Below, one piece after another: positions 21,802-32,596 of a stretch of 64,000 nt of DNA. The translations under genes and the position numbers were made by a program. Source of the DNA: Capronia americana (taxonomy: Eukaryota; Ascomycota; Eurotiomycetes; Chaetothyriales; Herpotrichiellaceae); the NCBI GenBank assembly GCA_016110215.1, contig JADWQD010000026.1:144308-208307 (forward strand), given 5' to 3'. The notes under the pieces are model-generated. The model worked only from the letters and a program-made list of their open reading frames with translations. It did not search any database and had not been told where the DNA came from. The first letter of the stretch is position 1. Every line of letters starts with the position of its first letter.

Positions 21802-22780
21802 GCGATACAGAGAATGTCCGTCCACAACCGAATGGTTACGAACAGTTGGATCTCGTCGAGTCTGGAGTCGTACGTGTCGAGTTTGGGGTTTCGCGGGGTC
21901 TGGAACCTGCACTGGAAGTTGGCCGCTCCGGATGATATTTCCGCACCGTAACTCGTACAGGAAAATCGAATGGGGGCGTGTTTGATTGGCAAACCCAGGC
22001 CGGGCGAGCGTCGATCTGATTGTGGTCACGGCGAAATGTACGCAGTGGATCCCAGGCGATCGGTATTCAGAGCACCAGTGACCAACAGAATACAAAGATC
22101 AACAGACTGCCAGTGACGCTCGATGGAAGGATCGAACTTGCAGCCTCGCCATCGTATACTGCGCTGGAGACGGCAGGAGAAAGTGACCAGGATCAAGACC
22201 TTCGAGTCGGGAGGGTCCTGCAGTTCGGGAGTCGAAAATCAGTCGTCAGACGGGCGGACCTCAGCCTCACTGCCGTCGTTGCTCTCACGGCATGAAATGC
22301 GACTTTGGTCAGACAAGGCCACCGCCCGGAGATGCTTAATATCTCTCATTGGGCTGCGCGAGAAAAGGTTCGGTCGGGCTTTGAAAATATCGACCACTAA
22401 AGCCCATCGAAATCGCCTCGTGCTCGCGTCGATCAATGCTCGGATAATTGGGACATAATGGGCTCTCCCGGCACGACACTGTGGGACCCATCTATATTAC
22501 ACACCACACCTGCTTGCGTCGTCCTCTTCATCTCCATCTTTCCTTGAAGGTCATCTCGGTCCCTGCTTTCTTGCATAACGGCTCGACGCGCTGTCGTCGC
22601 GACTTCCACAAGCACTCATCGTGGCTGACGGCGCAGTGTCGGCCACCGTACCAAGCATCGGAAAACTCGCCCCCGGCGGACTTTTCACGCAATTCTGGCA
22701 CCTTGCCCATGCGAGGCAGCTTCCTTCCATGAACCGTTCGCGGCGCCAGACACCTCTTCCGATGTTGGAGTTCTTTGAAT
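21802..22780. promoter_or_regulatory. divergent promoter of VID28 and the PHO80-type cyclin
   Basis: About 1 kb between the two start codons. A short upstream reading frame beginning at ATG 22729 (25 codons, ending at 22806) overlaps the cyclin start codon at 22781 in another frame, so it could lower cyclin translation. A GGATCGAACTTGCAGCC stretch at 22127 resembles a tRNA B box but lacks the rest of a tRNA. Confidence 0.5.
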
Positions 22781-23887
22781 ATGCTAGCAACATCCCTATC
22801 CCCTAATATCTCACCTGCGACTGCCCGAGAGTCGGGCGTTGCTCTATACTCGACCTCTCCGCGGGTCCATTATGAGCAATCGACCTCCTTGTCCGCCAGT
22901 TCTCGCTCTGCAACCGTCGAACAGACGAGTCCCATCGCACGAAAACGCCCTCTCTCACACGAACTCGATTTCCAGAAGCCTCGCAGGTTACCCAGCACGA
23001 AATCCCTAGACCGCTACGGATATTCTCCCCGCGTCCAGCCCCGCCCGAAAATGGTGGACGCTTCCACACAATACTCTCCCCCCAACCAACAGAAAGCAGA
23101 ACAGACTCCCACAAGTACCATTGCGGGACTAAAACTGTCCGAAAAGGAGGACCGTTCACCCAAGGCCGCCCCTCTCCCTTCCGCCGCAAAGCGCACAGTC
23201 TCGAGTCAGCCAAAGCCGGAAACTACTACGGTACAGCCGCAGGTAAAGAGGCATGCTGGGGAACCAGCCACGGCAGCACGAACCCCCGTGAACGGGGTCC
23301 AGCCCGAGGAAGAGCAGAGCGTGCAGCAGTCTCCGGTGAAGAAGGCTCGTCCGGATGCTCCGCCAGTGCGGGTTATGCCCCTACAATACGAAAATTGTAA
23401 TACACGGGACCTGGTGGTTCTGATAGCTTCAATGCTGATGGAGCTGATCCGATATAACGATGCTATTCCACTGAGGGATGGCCAGCTTACCCGCTTTCAC
23501 TCACGAGCACCCCCGGGAATTTCGGTCCTCGACTACCTCCAGCGACTGACAACACATGCCACATTGTCTCCTCCAATATTACTCAGCGTAGTCTATTACA
23601 TTGATCGCCTATGCGCTCTCTATCCGGCTTTCACTATCAGCAGCCTCACTGTACACCGGTTTCTCATCACCAGCTCCACAGTGGCGAGCAAAGGCTTGAG
23701 CGACTCATTCTGGACGAACAAGACCTATGCCCGAGTGGGTGGTGTGAGCATGAAGGAACTCGCACTCCTAGAACTCGAGTTTCTCACCAGGATGGAATGG
23801 AGAATTGTACCGAAACCAGAGGTATTAGTGGACTATTATAAGTCCCTAATCGCCAGGAATTCGCAGTATCAGCTCGAAGGTACCTGA
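22781..23887 (+). CDS. PHO80-type cyclin
   Basis: One exon of 368 aa. PHO80-type cyclins partner a PHO85-like kinase and control phosphate, carbon or cell-polarity responses. The N-terminal half is disordered and rich in Ser/Pro (several SP sites). The cyclin box occupies about residues 195-365: NCNTRDLVVLIASMLMELI, then APPGISVLDYLQRLT, LSPPILLSVVYYIDRLCALY, TVHRFLITSSTVASKGLSD, FWTNKTYARVGGVSMKELAL and LLELEFLTRMEWRIVP. These blocks, especially the FWTNKTYARVGGVS string, are diagnostic of the PHO80 group. The start at 22781 is the first in-frame ATG after a stop at 22730; an overlapping upstream frame exists. Which member of the family (Pho80, Pcl7 or another) cannot be decided. Confidence 0.9.
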   Translation: MLATSLSPNISPATARESGVALYSTSPRVHYEQSTSLSASSRSATVEQTSPIARKRPLSHELDFQKPRRLPSTKSLDRYGYSPRVQPRPKMVDASTQYSPPNQQKAEQTPTSTIAGLKLSEKEDRSPKAAPLPSAAKRTVSSQPKPETTTVQPQVKRHAGEPATAARTPVNGVQPEEEQSVQQSPVKKARPDAPPVRVMPLQYENCNTRDLVVLIASMLMELIRYNDAIPLRDGQLTRFHSRAPPGISVLDYLQRLTTHATLSPPILLSVVYYIDRLCALYPAFTISSLTVHRFLITSSTVASKGLSDSFWTNKTYARVGGVSMKELALLELEFLTRMEWRIVPKPEVLVDYYKSLIARNSQYQLEGT

Positions 23888-24463
23888 TATGGGCCTGCGA
23901 CGAAGGGGGTTGTGATTTATGCGGCTTTCTAGCTTTCGGAGAGCCTGCCTTGTTGACCGAGCCATATATGGCAGCTTCTTAAGAGCAGCCTCGGGTCAAG
24001 GAACAGAGGGGCATGTATACGGTGCCTGTAATGCCAAATTCATGAACGATAAAGTCTACAAGAACCAGAATTGACGGCCGACATATGATGCTATGTGCGC
24101 AAGCTAGATTGCCATAAACGAGGGGGGGTGACTGCTCGGCCGTTTCCGTTTGGAGCAGTGCTTTACAGTATGCAAGGATTGAATCGAATTAGCATGGTGT
24201 TTAATGACCTAATGGTCCGGCCAAGGGACTTTAAAATCCCAATCTCCATGTAGCCCTTTGATAAGGCGATCGCAAACTCGTATGTAGTTACGCTGAACGC
24301 TAGAAAAGGCACCCCGAAGCGATTCCGTCGCGTCCCATCATGAGAGGGCAAATTCCACAGATGACAGTGACATTCGTTTAAGCTCCAGGACAATGTAATC
24401 ATTCTGTCAGAAGCAGCGCTGAAGGGGGGACTTTGGGCTTTTTGATGACAGCTCGCTCTAATT
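23888..24463. other. intergenic, convergent 3' ends
   Basis: Terminators of the cyclin and chromodomain genes. The frame on the minus strand at 24163-24585 overlaps the chromodomain last exon and has no motif. Nothing else seen. Confidence 0.5.
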
Positions 24464-27400
24464 CTATTTCCTCTCCTGCTGCTTGAACGAAGCAGGCTCT
24501 CTGAACCAAATATGACAGGAATGCTGCTCAGTCTTGTTGGTGTGATTTTTGTCCACGACGGTAAACAGTCGATACTTCGTGACATTCGTCGCCGACCAAC
24601 CGATGAAATATTCGAGAAGAGCCCTGTCTCGCGCGTCTATGGCACCGGGACTCATGTCGGCCTTGTCCCAAGCGACGTGATCCGGCAATCCTTTGGGTGA
24701 CACGACCAGCTCGTCGTCCTCGGTCATGGGAAGGTCTTGGATGAATTTCTCTGGGTCTTCACTGTGGCGCCTCTTGTTCGCCAATTCTTCGGCTGATCGA
24801 TCTCGGAGTTTGTACCAGATTTCGAGCATACTGATATACCTAGGCCAATATTAGCAACCAATTTCGGCGGAGAGGACACGCAGCGAGAAATACCTCTCCT
24901 GGACCTCATGCTCGACTTCATCAATCTGACGCAAGACCCAAGACAGAAAATCCGGCAACAGTACCAGTTTCCAAAACTGGGCCTTTCCGACCGAAGCGGC
25001 ATCGAACCATTTCATAGCCAACAGCGTTCCGTCCGAATGGTTCTTCATGGAGTCCTCGGTAATGCACAGAACGGTGCCGCGAGGGAAGAGTCTAGTGAGG
25101 GCATATCTCCGGCCAGGCGAGTTCCGACCTGATTCGCGGAATGACAAGTTGAAACAAGACAGAGATGCCGGTCGAAGGTATTTGTATAAATAGGGCATGT
25201 CGCAGTAACAGGGGTATCGCTCGTTGAAGATAACAACACCCGGTTGGTCGCCAATTTCGCCTTGGAAGTCATTCCAGTCGCTCGTCACCTTGTCCGTATA
25301 GATCTGACGCGGACTCATAAGCTGGGATAGCCAGTCCACCAGAGCCTTGGCCTCTGCTGGGTGAGACTCCGCAAATGTGATGAACACACGGGGCCGCTTT
25401 TGTGTTCTATCTAGCCCGAACATCATTGCATCAAAATTGGCAGGAAACTCTATCCGAGACTCGCTAGCTGGAGTCGAAGGGGACCAATCCATGGGATCAT
25501 TGAACGTCATCGAATCCCGCCTACGGGGAGACTTTGGAGTTCGGGCGGGGGTCGCACGGTCCTTCCCGTTCGCTGGTATTGCCGCTACTGGTGTGGGTAG
25601 TTCGGTAGGACTCTGTACGTGAAGACTCGTTTGCTCTGAAGATGGCGAAAGCAGGTGGGGTCGCCGGAGACCGGCTTGAGGTCGAACTGCCTCCTCATTT
25701 TGGTTGTGCGATACAGGCTGCGAGATTCTCCTTGCTGGATAGTCAAGGTAAACCCCTGGCAACTTGTTCATGACGGCTAGATGCAAGCGAGATGTACAAT
25801 TGGGAAAAGGCGGCTGTTCCAAATGCTGCCATCCGGGTACTTGAGGTGAGTAGAGCACTAGCATAAGGGACTCTCCAGGGCCAGGGTATTCCCATAGAGC
25901 ACCGAGGTTGTTTCCCTCGAGGAATTGAGTGAGACTCTCAGTGGCTGATCGTGTATCTTCGTATGGCTCGAATGCCCCGACGGCATGTACACGCCTATCG
26001 AGCTACAGTTCGTCAGTCCACACTGCGGGGTGCGTGCTCAGCCGTGACTCACATTCTGAGAAAATGCCGAAAACGCGTCAACATCCATTACAAACCTCTG
26101 CTGAAAGTGAAGCGAAAGTGACTTCGAGTGGGGTTCCTTGAGGTGAATGATCTTCCCGCTAGCCCACCAAGGCAGACAGACACATCTCACATCTCCTACC
26201 ACATGATCCCCAAATTTCAGGTTGATGATGATCTCTCCTTTCCTATAGGTGCGACCATTGGAGGCAGTAAGAACCTCGTCTCCCGCGAACTGGGAGTTGG
26301 CAGAAGGCCGCCGCCAAATGTGCTTGTCTAGGGTCGGCCGATGTACAGCACTGTCTGTCCGCGCAGGCACATCGGACTTGCTTGGCGGGTGAGGCTCGCT
26401 GTCCTTAAGCGGTCTTCTGTCGATATGGGGTTTCTCTGGCCCCGCAGACAATATTGAATCAGATGACTCTGTTCTAATGGGCCTCGGCGGTATGTGTAGG
26501 GGCGGGTTCTGTGGTGCTGTCGAGATGTTGGAACTACGAGACACTGTTCTTGCAAGTAACGGTCTCTCATCTCTATTTTCTTTCTCTGTTGGCACTGATG
26601 TTGTCGTACTGCGCAGGCTAGGGGTGTCATCCGCTGCTTGTACTTGCGGATTTTCGGTGAGCGGTGCCTCTATTTTCTGATTAGTATTCCTGGTAGTCGA
26701 CGGGTCGTTTTCTGCTATTGTATTGACAGCTTTGGTGGTCATGACTCTTTGTGACCCTTCGGGAATGGGTTCATCTTTGGGACTGCTGGCAGTGTCGACT
26801 GTGTGATATGGATCTTCTGTTGATGGTCGGGTTCTCGGGGGATCTTCTGGAACAAACAGTGGAGAGTCTCTGCCGGTATCCCTTCGCGATGTATCTTGAC
26901 GCGGATTGGCCCACCCATCGGGCGACCTCAGGTCGAGTTTTGACATGTCGGGTGGAGGTTCTAGACGAGCCTTTTTCCTGTAGTTGTTTTGATGTCTGAG
27001 GTTCTTGAACTGCTGTCCCATCTTGACGTTTGTGCGGCTTGCCGTAGGTCCATTTTCGCCAATGCTCAGCTTTCGCGGCCCCGTTATGACACCAACTTGG
27101 TTGGACTCCCCCGGCACAGTTGTGGAATTTGTATTAGCGTCAGCGCTGCTCTGCTTCAACGGTTGAGCCGCATTGACTGTTTTCTGCGTGGGTCTCGGCA
27201 AGGATGGGGCGGTGGAAGAGACGGATTCGATTCTCTTAGAAGTGGGCCCCTTGATGTTGCTTGTTGTCTTCTTCGGAGTAGTTGAAACGGTGTTTGCGCG
27301 ACTTGGGGATTTCAATTGAGCAATGCCCTTTTTTGTTGGCATGGGCTCGTCTGAGCGTGGACGCTTTGTTTTTGGAGAAGAATGCTGTGATCGTTTGGTT

Positions 27401-27768
27401 ACTGCCTGCATCAGATTTGAGGAGGACGGCAGGAGTTGCTTCGTCCTAGACCGTGCTGCCGACCTTCGCTCTCTCGCTAGCCTCTTTTGCGCCTGGGCTT
27501 CCTGAAACGCGTCCATACGCGCTTGGACTCGAGCAACTTCATCTGGATCCAAAATATCATTGTCCGCGAGCTGTTGTTCCCAATCAGCGAGGGTTGCCGG
27601 AGTCAAAAAGCTCTCCGCTGGTTCCCATGTGCACTGGTGGTCGTCAAAATGGAGCCACTTGACGAGATAAACTGTCTTCCCATTAAACTCGGCCTGTGTG
27701 AGGATACGTTCGACCTCGTATTCAGGCTCCTCTTCGGACTGAGACGCAAAGCTATCGCCGTCAGACAT
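24464..27768 (-). CDS. Chromodomain protein with uncharacterised conserved-looking C-terminal region
   Basis: Exons 26053-27768, 24894-26002 and 24464-24839 give 1066 aa. The start MSDGDSFASQ leads directly into a chromodomain at about residues 17-70 (EYEVERILTQAEFNGKTVYL, VKWLHFDDHQCTWEPAESF) with the Tyr/Trp/Trp positions of a methyl-lysine cage. Residues 90-550 are disordered, Ser/Pro/Lys-rich. The C-terminal 450 residues look folded: a VVGDVRCVCLPWWASGKIIH block, LTQFLEGNNLGALWEYPGPG across intron 1, then PRVFITFAESHPAEAKALVD, GVVIFNERYPCYCDMPYLYK and GTVLCITEDSM, ending VQERYISMLEIWYKLRD across intron 2. The chromodomain suggests heterochromatin binding. The C-terminal part is not a family I can name; links to HCHC/CDP-2- or Chp1-like proteins are only speculation. 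Confidence 0.85.
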
Positions 27769-28341
27769 GTTGGAAACAAACAAGCCAGGTGAAATCAGGG
27801 AAAGGCGAATCCAGGTAAAGCGGTGGGAAGTCAGTATTGATACGACCGCGTTCCTAACAGCAACGCGACCACTCAACTCAGAAGCAGGTGCAACGCAGAC
27901 ACCATACGCACGGAAAGCCCATTCTGTAATTTATGGGTTTCGGCGTCCTTGTCAGCATCCAGAGTCTCCCACGACCAGCGCAAGAATCGACTCTTCACCG
28001 TCGATGCAGTTGAGACGGTGTGGACGACGCATTGGCCGGACGATGAAGTACCGGAAATACGAATTTCCGAGTCTGGTGGGGCCTTGGCTTGGCGCGACAT
28101 GTGACTGCCAAGCCCTTTCAGGCTGCGGTTCGGAAGCACCTTCGGGTTGGATGGGTTCAACAACTCGCATTGTTCGCGAACGATCACTACCTCCTTCGTG
28201 CATTGTCACACTTCGCTGTCACAGGGAATTTCGGAGAGAACTGGGTTTGGCCTCCTTGTCATCAATTCCGGTTCTGGGGAGACTAAGTCTCGCCTTGTCC
28301 ACTTCGCCTCGATCACGGCTCACCCTTGAATTCTTCCAACC
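27769..28341. promoter_or_regulatory. divergent promoter of chromodomain gene and RAB11
   Basis: 573 bp between two start codons pointing apart. Frames in it are not protein-like. No repeat or RNA gene seen. Confidence 0.5.
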
Positions 28342-29081
28342 ATGGCGAACGACGAATATGACTTCCTATTCAAGGTGGTCCTGATCGGAGACTCGGGTGT
28401 CGGCAAATCCAACCTTTTGAGTCGTTTCACACGCAACGAATTCAATCTTGACTCAAAATCCACCATTGGCGTCGAATTCGCGACCCGGTCGATCCAAGTT
28501 GACACCAAAACCATCAAGGCACAGATATGGGATACGGCGGGACAAGAGAGATACCGTGCCATCACCTCAGCATACTACCGAGGAGCAGTCGGTGCCCTGC
28601 TCGTCTATGACATCAGCAAGCATCAGACATACGACAATGTCACGAGGTGGCTGAAGGAGCTTCGGGACCATGCGGACGCCAACATCGTCATCATGCTGGT
28701 TGGGAACAAGAGCGATTTGAGACACCTGCGAGCCGTTCCCACAGAAGAGGCCAAACAATTTGCCAGTACGTGATCTTCCCGTCTGCCGCCTGCAGATGGA
28801 CACTCCGGGCTGACACAGACGCAGGCGAGAACAACCTTTCGTTCATAGAGACATCAGCCTTGGATGCCAGCAACGTTGAGTTGGCGTTCCAGAACATCTT
28901 GACTGGTAGGCTATAGCGTCAATTGCTTGATGATCAATACTGATCGGCGACAGAAATCTACCGGATCGTCTCGAGCAAGGCGCTCGACAGCGGAGATGCT
29001 GCGCAGGCACCGACCGGCGGTGTGAAGATCGACATGACGCCCTCTGGCACGAATGACTCGAAGGGAAGCAAATGCTGTTGA
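28342..29081 (+). CDS. YPT31: Rab11/Ypt31-type small GTPase
   Basis: Exons 28342-28765, 28825-28905 and 28954-29081 give 210 aa. It is a Ras-superfamily GTPase of the Rab11/Ypt31 group, acting in trans-Golgi exit and endosomal recycling. The G boxes are all present: GDSGVGKS (P-loop, residues 15-22), the effector TIGVEFATRSI, WDTAGQERYRA, GNKSDL and ETSAL, the last supplied by exon 2. The C-terminus ends KGSKCC, a double-cysteine prenylation site. The family-specific MANDEYDFLFKVVLIGDS start has a good context (CCAACCATGGCG). Both short introns join in frame with consensus ends. The choice of Rab11 over other Rabs rests on the effector region and the AITSAYYRGAVGALLVYDI string. Confidence 0.96.
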
Positions 29082-30655
29082 GCTGCGACCACACCGGACT
29101 TACAGTCTAGGGATACGAGGAGCACGGCGTTTTACCTGACTATGCGCATGAGCTGGGGAGTGATGTATCGAATGTGATCATGAATGAACTTCCATGGTGG
29201 ATGGCTGTGGCTTGGGTCTAATCGGAGTATTACAGGTCTCCCCGATTTGCAATGTAAGACTCTTTACAAGGCTACTTATCTACCTTCCTCGCTGCCAGCA
29301 GAGTGTGGAGTGTTGACCAAGTGATCGCTTCGACAGCTTTTGCCTCGGGCATTGAATCTTGCCAGATACGTGAAATCCGTCCTTTCATCTCCCTGGAGTC
29401 CTGCACGGTGCCTTATCAATGTTCGAGAAACTCTGCAAGTACGCCGGCCATTCATTAAATTTGGGCCTGGTATGTGGGCGTATGAGCCATCGGTGCAGCT
29501 TGCGACCCAGCGAAACCCAGCGAACGTGGATCTATTTCCCAGATGTCTCCCAAGGTCTAACGAGCTTCGCATTTCTTCAAGTCAGGCCGATTGGAGCATT
29601 ATTCACCAGGGCAATGATCCGGTCCGAGTGTATAGCGCTGGTACTGTACAATATTTCTCCTACCTCTGTTATCGTCCAGTCTCAAGCCTAGACTGCCACG
29701 AGCACGACCACCAATCGAGTGTTTTTCAAAGCGGGCGCATCTTCGCGAATTCATTCGATATATGTACTGTTCGAAGCGCTGCTGCCCGCAGATCGTCTCG
29801 GTGCCCGGATGGTATATTAACCCTCAAGTCGGAGGCATCCTACAACTGAAAACCCCGGGCTGTCTCGTGCTGTTGACATCACGAGCCGATGCTGAGGGCG
29901 ACATCGTGAACGGCTCGGAGGTCACTTCGGCACACACGGGCAACCGTTGAATTCATTACTTCGCTGTCATGGCACGGACACGGTGGAATCAACGGTAATC
30001 TGACAAAACCAAAGACGAAGACTTAGGAACGACGGGAGTCTACGGGCTTCATAATAAGGTGGCACAGAGAAGCTCCTTTCTGTTTCCCCCCCTCCAAAGG
30101 TTCCTGGCCGTCGCTTCAGACTGGCGTTTCTCATTTTGCCCAGCCTCTCCGGATCCGAGTCAAATACGCATTGCCCAATCATGCATGTATGTATGTCCGA
30201 GGCTTCGTCTAGAGACCTCGTATTTCAACCCATTGGGACAACTAGAGTGCCAGCTCTGCAATAACGAAAGTCAAGTCCATGGCGTGCGAGGAGCATTCCG
30301 GCAAAGGCGGCAGCGACTGAGTCAGCCGTGATCTGGATCTTGCCCTTCACGCTTGAAGAAGGTCATATGGTTAGCTGGCTCGCCCGATGGATTGGCCGCG
30401 CACGTACGGAGTAAGTTTCACAGACTCGCTAGATTGCGGGGAAAAAACCTACGTGATCATCGCCCTGGATGAGGTTACCAGCGGAATGTGTTGCTCCGCA
30501 GAGCATATCCTCGGCTACAGAACCATCTTGGCAACTTGCCACAGAAGCTGGGGGGGAGATGAGGGCAGGGTTACTTCTTGCCTCTCGCTGCCACATGAAA
30601 GGTGCGTGATATCTAACATTGACCGGGTCGAACCTCGATAGTAGCAGGGAAAAGT
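29082..30655. other. 1.6 kb intergenic region upstream of BVMO 1
   Basis: Contains the RAB11 terminator and the BVMO 1 promoter. A 169-codon frame at 29340-29849 lacks any motif and appears to be chance. CCTCGG hexamers occur at 29343-29348 and 30509-30514, the second about 140 bp before the BVMO 1 start. No RNA gene seen. Confidence 0.5.
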
Positions 30656-32341
30656 ATGGCAACGACCGATTCGCATACCAACGGCGCAAGCCATACGGGG
30701 AGCGGAGATGCTGACTACGATGCGTTGGTGATCGGTGCTGGCTTTGGTGGTATTCGCATGCTGTACGAGCTTGGAAAACGAGGCTTCACGGCCAAAGCAT
30801 TCGAGGCCGGGTCGGGGGTCGGAGGGACGTGGTACTGGAACAGGTATCCAGGGGCCCGGACCGACAGTGAGAGCTGGATCTACGTCCTGACGTTCCAGGA
30901 GGTGTTGGGACTGGACTGGGACTGGAAGGAACGCTTTCCTACCCAGCCAGAGGTGGAACAGTACCTCAATAAGGTCACCGACTATCTCGATCTTCGGAAG
31001 CACATTGAACTCAACACCAAGGTCACCACGGCACACTGGAACTCGTCCAAGAACGTCTGGGAAGTCACGACGTCCAAGGGCGAGACCTACACGGCCACCT
31101 TCTTGATCACCGCCACCGGCCCGCTTGCCACCCCGTTGAAGCCTCCGTTTCCCGGGCTCGACTCGTTCAAGGGTGAATGGTACCAGACGGGACTGTGGCC
31201 CAAGCACAAGATCGAATTCGCAGGGAAGCGTGTTGCTGTCGTGGGCACCGGTGCAACGGCTGTCCAGGTCATCCCCGTCGTCGCTCACAATGCCAAATCC
31301 TTGACCGTCTTCCAGCGAACGCCCAACTTTGTGCTGCCCGCACGTAACTACCCCATCCCGCAGGACCAACAGACGGCCCTGAAACGAGACTGTGAGGCCG
31401 TGCTCCAACGAGCGCGGACTCAGTCCTTCGGAATGGACATGGTCGACGCTACGATCAAGTCCACGGACCTGGACACCGACGCTGACATCCAGAGAGTGCT
31501 CGAGTTCGGCTGGGAGATTGGCGGGTTCCGCTTCGTGTTCGAGACCTTCGCAGATATGCTCACGAACCCAAAGTGCAACGAGGCCGCGGCCGAGTTCGTG
31601 CGGAACAAGATCCGATCCATCGTCAGGGACAAGGAGACGGCCGAGCTGCTGTGTCCGCACTACGCCATCCTATCGAAGAGACCGCCGCTGGGCCACTTCT
31701 ACTACGAGGCCTTCAACCGCCCCAACGTCGAGCTGGTGGACGTCAAGAACGATCCGATCCAAGCCATCACCCCGACGGGCCTCCGGACCGGCACGAAGGA
31801 TTACGAGTTCGACATGATCATCTTCGCCGTCGGCTTCGACGCCATCACCGGCACGCTCGCCGCCATCGACATCCGCGGCAGTGCGGACCAACATCTGGGC
31901 GAACAACTGAACAAGGACATGGCCACCGCGTACGGCATCACCACTCCCGGCTTCCCCAACATGTTCATGATCTCCGGTCCGCAGGCCCCGTTCGCGAACA
32001 TCCCCGTGGTCATCGACAACACTGTCGACTGGATCGGGAGGACCATCACCTTCATGCAAGAGCACGGCCACCGGCGGATCGAGACAAACGAGGACGTGGC
32101 ACGCCACTGGAGCGACCAGGTCGACGCCGTGTTCAATGCCACAGTACTGCCCGAAGGCGCCAAGCAGACCCATTCGTGGTATATCGGCGCGAACAAGGAA
32201 GGCAAGACGGTCAGGCCACTGTTCTGGTTCGGTGGTGTCGCGCCGTACTTTGCATACTGTGACAAAGAGATCAGTGATGGATATCCTGGCTTCACCTTTT
32301 CCTCCGATCAGTCAACTGGAGCCGTTCAGGCCAGACTTTAA
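30656..32341 (+). CDS. Baeyer-Villiger monooxygenase 1 (class B flavoprotein) with altered fingerprint
   Basis: One exon of 561 aa. Type I BVMOs use FAD and NADPH to insert oxygen next to a ketone, giving an ester or lactone. Seen here: the FAD-binding GAGFGG (27-32), the second BVMO signature GGTWYWNRYPGARTD (56-70), NADPH-binding GTGATA (197-202) and a GFDAITG block near the C-terminus. The fingerprint FxGxxxHxxxW is present as FKGEWYQTGLWP (171-182) with Gln in place of His at residue 177 (codon CAG). That His normally helps the enzyme act as an oxygenase, so activity may be altered. The gene is intronless, unlike BVMO 2, and lies 6 kb away from the catabolic cluster, separated by housekeeping genes. 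CCTCGG sites occur upstream. Cyclic or long-chain ketones are likely substrates, but none can be named. Confidence 0.93.
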   Translation: MATTDSHTNGASHTGSGDADYDALVIGAGFGGIRMLYELGKRGFTAKAFEAGSGVGGTWYWNRYPGARTDSESWIYVLTFQEVLGLDWDWKERFPTQPEVEQYLNKVTDYLDLRKHIELNTKVTTAHWNSSKNVWEVTTSKGETYTATFLITATGPLATPLKPPFPGLDSFKGEWYQTGLWPKHKIEFAGKRVAVVGTGATAVQVIPVVAHNAKSLTVFQRTPNFVLPARNYPIPQDQQTALKRDCEAVLQRARTQSFGMDMVDATIKSTDLDTDADIQRVLEFGWEIGGFRFVFETFADMLTNPKCNEAAAEFVRNKIRSIVRDKETAELLCPHYAILSKRPPLGHFYYEAFNRPNVELVDVKNDPIQAITPTGLRTGTKDYEFDMIIFAVGFDAITGTLAAIDIRGSADQHLGEQLNKDMATAYGITTPGFPNMFMISGPQAPFANIPVVIDNTVDWIGRTITFMQEHGHRRIETNEDVARHWSDQVDAVFNATVLPEGAKQTHSWYIGANKEGKTVRPLFWFGGVAPYFAYCDKEISDGYPGFTFSSDQSTGAVQARL

Positions 32342-32596
32342 GAAGATCTCGCAGTCAGGGTTGAAAAGTGTTGTACATTAATGTCTCTAGCTACTGCTCT
32401 CTTTTTCGATCTATCGCTATCGTTGTTGGTTGAAGTATTGGGATTATGACATCCAGAACACACGACCTACTCAGAGAGAACTTTTGGCACACAGCGAATT
32501 GCACTCAGATATAAGACTGAAACTGGAGAGAAAGTAAGAAAGGAAGTAAGAAGGTCTTAAACCCTAGGTATTTAACTATGCGTTAAACGATTCAAG

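Noticed and set aside
22127..22200. B-box-like GGATCGAACTTGCAGCC resembling a minus-strand tRNA
   Set aside because: The T-stem has a mismatch and no A box or acceptor stem of suitable spacing could be built.
29340..29849. 169-codon plus-strand frame between RAB11 and BVMO 1
   Set aside because: No motif, odd composition, overlapped by frames on the other strand; looks like chance.
31573..32262. Long Arg/His-rich frames on both strands inside BVMO 1
   Set aside because: Shadows of a GC-biased coding sequence; the true frame carries all BVMO motifs.
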